Assembly: GCA_030549955.1 (NCBI GenBank)
Contig: JAUQQI010000116.1
Span: forward strand, 1-11,772
Source: Chloroflexota bacterium
GTDB taxonomy: Bacteria; Chloroflexota; Dehalococcoidia; JAUQQI01
Direction: 5' to 3'
DNA length: 11,772 nucleotides
Position numbers and translations under genes: made by a program. This document shows positions 6,548 to 11,772 of this stretch, one piece after another; position 1 is the stretch's first letter, and each line of letters starts with the position of its first letter. The notes under the pieces are model-generated. The model worked only from the letters and a program-made list of their open reading frames with translations, was not told where the DNA came from and searched no databases.

Positions 6548-9500
6548 ATGGGCTGGATTCAGGACCTCGTAAATCCGAAGCAAAGGGTCTGGGAAGAGTT
6601 CTACCGGAACCGGTGGGCCCACGACCGGGTCGTTCGGAGCACCCACGGGGTCAACTGCACCGGCGGCTGCTCCTGGGCCGTCTACGTTAAGGACGGCATC
6701 ATCACCTGGGAGATGCAGCAGACGGATTATCCGCTGCTCGAATCGAAGCTTCCCCCTTACGAGCCCCGGGGCTGTCAGCGGGGAATCTCCGCTTCCTGGT
6801 ACGTCTACAGCCCGATCCGGGTCAAGTATCCGTATGTCCGGGGCCGGCTCCTCGACTACTGGCGGGAGGCCCGGGCCCGGCATACGAACCCGGTCGAGGC
6901 CTGGGCCTCGATTGTCGAGGACGAAGAAAAGCGGCGCCGCTACCAGTGGGCCCGGGGCAAGGGCGGCTTCCAGCGGGCCTCCTGGGATGAGGTCCTCGAG
7001 CTGATTGCCGCGGCCTGCCTCTACACCGCCCGGAAGTGGGGCCCCGACCGGGTCGCCGGCTTCTCGCCGATTCCGGCCATGTCCTATCTGTCTTACGCCG
7101 CCGGGTCGAGGTTCCTGCAGCTTTTCGGCGGCTTTAACATGAGCTTCTACGACTGGTACGCCGACCTGCCCAACGCCTTCCCGGAGGTCTGGGGCGACCA
7201 GACGGATGTGTGCGAGAGCGCCGACTGGTACAACGGCAAGTTCATCGTCAGCATGGGCTCCAACCTCAACATGACCCGGACCCCGGACGTCCACTTCATC
7301 TCGGAGGCCCGGCACGAAGGGGCCAAGTTCGTCGTCATCTCGCCGGACTTCAGCCAGGTGGCCAAGTATTCTGACTGGTGGATCCCCATCAAGGCCGGGC
7401 AGGACCTGCCCTTCTGGATGGCCGTAAACCACGTCATCCTTAAGGAGTTCTACGTCGACCGGCAGGTGCCCTACTTTGTTGATTACGTCAAGCGCTACAC
7501 CGACTTACCGTTCCTGGTCGAGCTTATACCGGTCCCTGGCGGCTACCGGATGGGCAAGCTGGTCCGGGCTAATCGGCTTGCCCGCTACGCTGAGGTCACC
7601 AATGGCGACTGGAAGATGGTCGTCTTCGACCGGCTCAGCGGCGAGCCCCGGATGCCCAAGGGTCAGGTCGGCTTCCGCTGGGACAAAGAAAGGGGCAAGT
7701 GGAACCTCAAGATGGAGGACGGCCTCGACGACAGTCCCATCGACCCGGTCCTTTCCTTCCTGGGCGAGCACGACGAGATTGTCAAGGTCGGTTTCTATGC
7801 CCACGCCGAGAAGCAGATGCTCTGGCGGGGCGTGCCGGCCAGGCGCCTGCGGCTTAAGGACGGCTCGACGATTCTGGTGACGACCGCCTTCGACCTGCAC
7901 ATGGCCCACTTCGGCATCAGCCGCGGCCTCCCCGGCGACTTTCCGCGCGACTACGACGATGACGTGCCGTACACCCCGGCCTGGCAGGAGAAGTTCACCG
8001 GCATCGGCCGCGCCACCGTCACCAGGTTTGCCCGGGAGTTTGCCCACAACGCCGAGGTGACCCAGGGGCGGTCGATGGTCATCATCGGGGCCAGCGTCAA
8101 CCACTGGTACCATAACAATCTGATCTACCGGGCCGTCATTAACGCCCTGATCCTCTGCGGGTGCTGCGGCCGCAATGGCGGCGGCATGAACCACTACGTC
8201 GGCCAGGAGAAGCTCACGCTCATTGCCCCCTGGGTGAGCCTGGCCTTTGCCCTCGACTGGGTCAAGCCGCCCAGGCGCCAGCAGACCCCCACCTGGCACT
8301 ACGTAAACAGCGACCAGTGGCGGTATGAGGCCGAGTTTACCGATTACGATAGCGTGCCCCCGGAGGCCCGCTGGGCGAAGGGCCACGCCGTCGACCTGGT
8401 GGCAAAGGCCGTCAGGCTGGGCTGGATGCCCTGGTACCCGCAGTTCAACCGCAACCCCCTTGAAATCATCCGGGATGCCGAGCGGGCCGGGTGCAAGACA
8501 GATGCCGAGATTATCCAGTGGGTTGTCGACCAGCTCAGGCAGGGCAAGCTCCGGTTTGCGGTTGAGGACCCCGACGCCCCCGAGAACTGGCCCCGGGTCT
8601 GGTTCATCTGGCGGGGCAATGCTATCCAGTCGAGTGCCAAGGGCCACGAGTTCTTCCTGCGCCACTACCTGGGCACCCACGACAACGCCGTTGCCCCGGA
8701 GCGGGCCGGGGGCAAGACCCGGGTTGTTCGCTACCGGGAGCCGGCCCCGCGGGGGAAGATGGACCTGGTCATCGACATCAACTTCCGGATGGACTCTTCG
8801 GCCCTTTATTCGGACATCGTTTTGCCGACGGCCTTCTGGTACGAAAAGAATGACGTTAACACCACCGACCTGCACTCCTTTGTTCACCCGCTCGGCGAGG
8901 CGGCCCCACCGGCCTGGGAGTCCAAGACCGACTGGGATATCTTCAAGTCGGTTGCCCGGAAAGTCAGTGAGCTTGCCCCGCTGGTGTTCCCCCAGCCGGT
9001 AAGGGACCTGGTGGCCACGCCCCTCATGCATGATACGCCCGATGAGCTTGCCCAGCCCCGGGTCCTGGACTGGGCGGAGGGCGAGACCGAGCCGGTTCCG
9101 GGCAAGACGATGCCGCACCTGCGGGTCGTTGAGCGGGACTACGTCAATCTTTACCGGCGCTTTATCTCCCTGGGCCCGCTCATCCGCCAGGACGGGATAA
9201 GCGGCAACGGCGTCCACATCAACATCGAGCAGTTCTACGACGAGCTCCTCGAGCTCGGCAAGGTCGCCGACTTCCCCGACCCGTGGCGGGTCCGGTGTGT
9301 GGAGTGGGACGGCCGGCGCTACCCGAGCCTGGAGGACCCGCTGGATGCGGCCAATGTCCTGCTCCACCTTGCCCCGGAGACCAACGGCGAGGTCGCCTAC
9401 CACGCCTTCAAAGAAGAGGAGGAGCGGACCGGGGTGCCCCTGGCCGACCTGGCCGAGCCGAACCGGGCCCACCGGGTGACCTTTGGTGATATCACCCGCC

Positions 9501-10195
9501 AGCCGCGCCGGACCCTCACCAGCCCCTGCTGGACCGGCATCGTCAACAACGGCCGGGCCTACTCGGCCTGGTGTCTTAACGTCGAGCGGCTGGTGCCCTG
9601 GCGGACCCTTACGGGCCGGCAGACGCTTTATATCGACCACGAGTGGTACCTGGACTTCGATGAGGCCCTGCCAACCCACAAACCGAAGCTCGACTGGCGC
9701 AAGACCGGGGACATCATCAACAGCCGGGTCGACGATAAGTGTCTCATTCTCAACTACATCACGCCCCACGGCAAGTGGAACATTCACTCGACCTACAAGG
9801 ACAACCACCGGATGCTCACCCTCTCCCGGGGCATGGACCCGGTCTGGATCAACGACAAGGATGCCGAGCGGGTCGGCATCAAGGACAACGACTGGGTCGA
9901 GGTGTACAACGACAACGGGGTTGTGGTGACCCGGGCCTGCGTCAGCGCCCGGATTCAGCCCGGCACCTGCCTCTACTACCACGCCGTCGAGCGGACCGTC
10001 TACATCCCCAAATCGCAGGAACGGGGCCGGCGGGGCGGCGGCCACAACAGCCTGACCCGGACCCGGATAAACCCGGTGGAGCTGGCCGGCGGCTACGCCC
10101 AGTTCACCTACGGCTTCAACTACTGGGGCCCCATCGGGATCATGACCCGGGACACCCACGTCCTCGTTCGGAAGATGGAGAAGCTCGAGTGGTAG
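6548..10195 (+). CDS. narG: Respiratory nitrate reductase alpha subunit / nitrite oxidoreductase NxrA
   Basis: This is the catalytic molybdo-bis(MGD) subunit interconverting nitrate and nitrite. It has 1215 residues (E. coli NarG 1247). The FS0 [4Fe-4S] ligands are H33, C37 and C41 ([13 protein letters not shown]) and C76 (YEPRGCQRG). The Mo-ligand Asp is D206 in FYDWYADLP, equivalent to E. coli Asp222. Further NarG signatures are GFSPIPAMS (171-179), [12 protein letters not shown] (218-229), and a C-terminal molybdopterin-dinucleotide-binding domain from about 1070 containing [12 protein letters not shown] and YGFNYWGP. There is no twin-arginine leader, so the active site should face the cytoplasm, as in NarGHI and Nitrobacter-type Nxr. 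Compared with E. coli, VPQ of GSNVPQTRTPD is LNM (240-242) and the CTGSCSW serine is Gly. Cofactors, length and neighbours fit both nitrate reductase and NxrA. The cytochrome c upstream and prolyl isomerase downstream lean towards nxrA, but direction is not proven. Confidence 0.96.
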   Translation: MGWIQDLVNPKQRVWEEFYRNRWAHDRVVRSTHGVNCTGGCSWAVYVKDGIITWEMQQTDYPLLESKLPPYEPRGCQRGISASWYVYSPIRVKYPYVRGRLLDYWREARARHTNPVEAWASIVEDEEKRRRYQWARGKGGFQRASWDEVLELIAAACLYTARKWGPDRVAGFSPIPAMSYLSYAAGSRFLQLFGGFNMSFYDWYADLPNAFPEVWGDQTDVCESADWYNGKFIVSMGSNLNMTRTPDVHFISEARHEGAKFVVISPDFSQVAKYSDWWIPIKAGQDLPFWMAVNHVILKEFYVDRQVPYFVDYVKRYTDLPFLVELIPVPGGYRMGKLVRANRLARYAEVTNGDWKMVVFDRLSGEPRMPKGQVGFRWDKERGKWNLKMEDGLDDSPIDPVLSFLGEHDEIVKVGFYAHAEKQMLWRGVPARRLRLKDGSTILVTTAFDLHMAHFGISRGLPGDFPRDYDDDVPYTPAWQEKFTGIGRATVTRFAREFAHNAEVTQGRSMVIIGASVNHWYHNNLIYRAVINALILCGCCGRNGGGMNHYVGQEKLTLIAPWVSLAFALDWVKPPRRQQTPTWHYVNSDQWRYEAEFTDYDSVPPEARWAKGHAVDLVAKAVRLGWMPWYPQFNRNPLEIIRDAERAGCKTDAEIIQWVVDQLRQGKLRFAVEDPDAPENWPRVWFIWRGNAIQSSAKGHEFFLRHYLGTHDNAVAPERAGGKTRVVRYREPAPRGKMDLVIDINFRMDSSALYSDIVLPTAFWYEKNDVNTTDLHSFVHPLGEAAPPAWESKTDWDIFKSVARKVSELAPLVFPQPVRDLVATPLMHDTPDELAQPRVLDWAEGETEPVPGKTMPHLRVVERDYVNLYRRFISLGPLIRQDGISGNGVHINIEQFYDELLELGKVADFPDPWRVRCVEWDGRRYPSLEDPLDAANVLLHLAPETNGEVAYHAFKEEEERTGVPLADLAEPNRAHRVTFGDITRQPRRTLTSPCWTGIVNNGRAYSAWCLNVERLVPWRTLTGRQTLYIDHEWYLDFDEALPTHKPKLDWRKTGDIINSRVDDKCLILNYITPHGKWNIHSTYKDNHRMLTLSRGMDPVWINDKDAERVGIKDNDWVEVYNDNGVVVTRACVSARIQPGTCLYYHAVERTVYIPKSQERGRRGGGHNSLTRTRINPVELAGGYAQFTYGFNYWGPIGIMTRDTHVLVRKMEKLEW

Positions 10196-10197
10196 GG

Positions 10198-10902
10198 ATG
10201 GCGGACCGGCTTCCGACCCCAAACCCGAACCCTGACGGCAGGGGCACCGCCCAGCCGATCTTCCTGCTCGGCGATGTCGGCCAGCTGAGGCGGCGGGATG
10301 AGCAGGTTGTTACCAGGGGCAAAGTCGTGGCCATCTACTACATGTTGAAGGTCAACGGCATCCTCCGGCACGGCCGGTCGCCCCTTTGGAACGACCCGCC
10401 CCTGGAGTACCTGCACGGGTCCGGGCAGGTCATCCCGGGTCTGGAGAAGGCCCTGGAAGGCCGGCGGGTCGGCGAAAGCTTCAAGGTCGTCCTGCCGCCT
10501 GAGGAGGCCTACGGGCCGCGCCGGCGGGAGCTCCAGCAGAAGGTCCCCATTGACGACCTGCGGGCGGCCCTGGGCCTTAAGAAAATCGAGGAGGGGCTGG
10601 TCTTCCAGGGCCGGACCGAGGACGGGCGGGTCGAGACTTTTATGGTTACGGAGGTCCTTGAGGATGAGGGGATGGCCCTGGTTGACGCCAACCATCCCCT
10701 CGCCGGGATGGAGCTCGTCTTTGAGGTCGACGTGGTCGGGATCCGGGAGCCGACCGAGGAGGAGGCCCGGCGGGGTTTCGTGGCCCCCCATCCGGCCGGG
10801 AGCGGGACCCACGGCCGGAGGGGCTGGGTCCACCGGCCGGGCGCCGACCTCAGCGACCGGGACGAGCTCCATGATTTTGAAGATTGGGAGGAGGGTCACT
10901 AA
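10198..10902 (+). CDS. SlyD-like FKBP-type peptidyl-prolyl cis-trans isomerase inserted between alpha and beta genes
   Basis: This is a 234-residue protein with a SlyD-type FKBP fold. The first FKBP half spans about 41-108 (GKVVAIYYML, LEYLHGSGQVIPGLEKALEG, LPPEEAYGPRR). A chaperone insert-in-flap region spans about 112-160. The closing strand contains ANHPLAGMELVFEVDVVGIR (164-183), followed by EPTEEE. SlyD proteins combine prolyl isomerase and holdase activity, and some help insert metals. This one has an unusual 40-residue N-terminal extension rich in Pro and Arg. Its tail is acidic (DLSD, DFEDWEEGH) rather than Cys/His-rich, so nickel delivery is unlikely. No export signal is seen, so it should be cytoplasmic with NarG/NxrA and NarH/NxrB. 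The ATG at 10198 lies 2 nt after the narG stop; a GTG at 10189 would overlap narG. Nitrobacter nxr operons carry a prolyl isomerase gene (nxrX) at the same position, so a role in folding or assembling the AB complex is likely but inferred. Confidence 0.9.
   Translation: MADRLPTPNPNPDGRGTAQPIFLLGDVGQLRRRDEQVVTRGKVVAIYYMLKVNGILRHGRSPLWNDPPLEYLHGSGQVIPGLEKALEGRRVGESFKVVLPPEEAYGPRRRELQQKVPIDDLRAALGLKKIEEGLVFQGRTEDGRVETFMVTEVLEDEGMALVDANHPLAGMELVFEVDVVGIREPTEEEARRGFVAPHPAGSGTHGRRGWVHRPGADLSDRDELHDFEDWEEGH
10887..10895 (+). promoter_or_regulatory. Ribosome binding site of narH/nxrB
   Basis: GGAGGAGGG lies 7 nt before the ATG at 10903, inside the last codons of the prolyl isomerase gene. It fixes the narH start and makes coupled translation likely. 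Confidence 0.75.
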
Positions 10903-11772
10903 ATGGATATTCGGGCGCAGGTTTCGATGGTCTTTCACCTGGACAAGTGCATCGGTTGTCACACCTGCAGCATCGCCTGCAAGAACATCTGGACCGACCG
11001 CAAGGGTGCCGAGTACATGTGGTGGAACAACGTCGAAACAAAACCCGGTACCGGGTACCCGTTCCGGTGGGAGGACCAGGAGCGTTATCGCGGCGGCTGG
11101 GTCCTTGACGAGAAACGCAACAAGCTTAAGCTCAGGCTCCAGGGCAAGTTTGGCACCCTGGTCAATATCTTCTACAACCCATACCTTCCGGCCCTGGACG
11201 ACTACTATGAGCCCTGGACCTATGACTATCAGAATCTCTTCGATGCCCCTGAGGGCGACGACCAGCCCGCCGTCCGGGCGATCTCAATGGTGACCGGCAA
11301 GTACATCGACACCATCGAGTACGGCCCGAACTGGGATGACGACCTGGGCGGGTCGACAGTCTACGCCGCCAACGACCCGAACCTGGACGGGTGGACCGAA
11401 GAGGAGCGGATGCAGATGCGGGAGGTGCTGCGGGTTGCGTTCTTCTACCTGCCGCGCATCTGCAACCACTGCCTGAACCCGGGCTGCGTTGCGGCCTGCC
11501 CGGCCGGGGCGATTTACAAGCGGGGCGAGGACGGCATCGTGCTTATTGGCCAGGACAAGTGCCGGGCCTGGCGGATGTGCATCTCGGGCTGCCCCTACAA
11601 AAAGGTCTACTTTAACTGGGCAACGGGCAAGTCCGAAAAGTGCATCCTCTGCTACCCCCGGCTTGAGACCGGTCAGCCGCCGGCCTGCTTCCACGCCTGC
11701 GTCGGCCGGATCCGGTACATCGGGCTCGTGCTTTACGACGCCGGCCGGATTGAGCAGGCAGCCAGGGCTCCG
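10903..11772 (+). CDS. narH: Respiratory nitrate reductase beta subunit / nitrite oxidoreductase NxrB (3' end cut by window)
   Basis: This is the iron-sulfur electron-transfer subunit that links the molybdenum subunit to the membrane cytochrome b (NarI/NxrI) or its equivalent. The visible 290 residues align with the N-terminal part of NarH (about 510 in E. coli). Four Cys clusters are complete: C16-C19-C22-C26 (CIGCHTCSIAC), C187-C190-C195-C199 (CNHCLNPGCVAAC), C220-C226-C230 and C247-C250-C262-C266. In the third, Trp223 in CRAWRMC replaces one Cys, as in E. coli NarH, which marks the [3Fe-4S] cluster beside three [4Fe-4S] clusters. NarH signatures NNVETKPG, DDYYEPW and GPNWDDDLGG are present. 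No signal sequence is seen, consistent with a cytoplasmic partner of the alpha subunit. It starts directly after the prolyl isomerase stop codon. The frame remains open to the last base, and narJ- and narI-like genes are expected beyond it. Confidence 0.96.
   Translation, partial: MDIRAQVSMVFHLDKCIGCHTCSIACKNIWTDRKGAEYMWWNNVETKPGTGYPFRWEDQERYRGGWVLDEKRNKLKLRLQGKFGTLVNIFYNPYLPALDDYYEPWTYDYQNLFDAPEGDDQPAVRAISMVTGKYIDTIEYGPNWDDDLGGSTVYAANDPNLDGWTEEERMQMREVLRVAFFYLPRICNHCLNPGCVAACPAGAIYKRGEDGIVLIGQDKCRAWRMCISGCPYKKVYFNWATGKSEKCILCYPRLETGQPPACFHACVGRIRYIGLVLYDAGRIEQAARAP

Noticed and set aside
5735..7432. 565-codon open frame antisense to the cytochrome c gene and narG
   Set aside because: It crosses two recognised genes and their gap and has no domain signatures.
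9485..9496. Perfect 12-bp palindrome GGTGATATCACC
   Set aside because: It lies within conserved narG codons and is well explained by coding and chance.
9739..10197. Long N-terminal extension of the prolyl isomerase inside narG
   Set aside because: It overlaps conserved NarG C-terminal coding in another frame. ATG at 10198 directly follows the narG stop.
7505..10222. 905-codon open frame antisense to narG
   Set aside because: It is a mirror of a GC-rich gene. The translation is low-complexity Pro/Gly/Val/Asp without motifs, while the sense strand has unambiguous NarG signatures.
11043..11056. Perfect 14-bp palindrome ACCCGGTACCGGGT
   Set aside because: It lies inside narH codons conserved in the family (KPGTGYP region), with no sign of a regulatory context.

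Overview
The window is strongly GC-rich, with cgg, gcc and ggc codons dominating every gene. It carries three neighbouring blocks and is almost entirely coding. The gene order ATP synthase epsilon - murA - MreB/Mbl, with the last protein looking more like Bacillus Mbl than E. coli MreB, points to a monoderm-type lineage. High-GC Bacillota or a Thermomicrobia-like member of Chloroflexota are my best guesses; no rRNA or other decisive marker is present. All genes look intact apart from the two cut by the window edges. I see no mobile elements, tRNAs or CRISPR arrays.

Block 1 (1-2670, + strand) is housekeeping: the 3' part of atpC, then murA and an mreB/mbl gene, with gaps of only 3 and 5 nt. 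The MurA enzyme has Asp in place of the catalytic-loop Cys, the natural variant associated with fosfomycin insensitivity.

Block 2 (2680-5571, - strand) is a copper-efflux operon: csoR, then copA, overlapping by 14 nt. A near-consensus promoter (TTGACA-17 bp-TATTAT) and a 24-bp palindrome with the form of a CsoR operator lie in front of csoR. The operon converges on mreB with a 9-nt gap containing a small hairpin.

Block 3 (5687-11772, + strand) is a respiratory molybdoenzyme operon. In order it holds a signal-peptide-bearing diheme cytochrome c with a C-terminal membrane anchor, a 1215-residue NarG/NxrA catalytic subunit without a Tat leader, a SlyD-like FKBP prolyl isomerase, and the start of the iron-sulfur subunit NarH/NxrB, which runs off the window. 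A peptidyl-prolyl isomerase between the alpha and beta genes, with a cytochrome c gene in front, recalls the nxr operon of nitrite oxidisers such as Nitrobacter (from memory). A membrane cytochrome c before narG is also known from the nitrate-reducing Thermus nar operon. The sequence therefore supports a cytoplasm-facing NarGH/NxrAB complex exchanging electrons with a periplasm-facing cytochrome c, but it does not settle whether the physiological direction is nitrate reduction or nitrite oxidation. The SlyD-like gene in the middle of the operon is the most unusual element.
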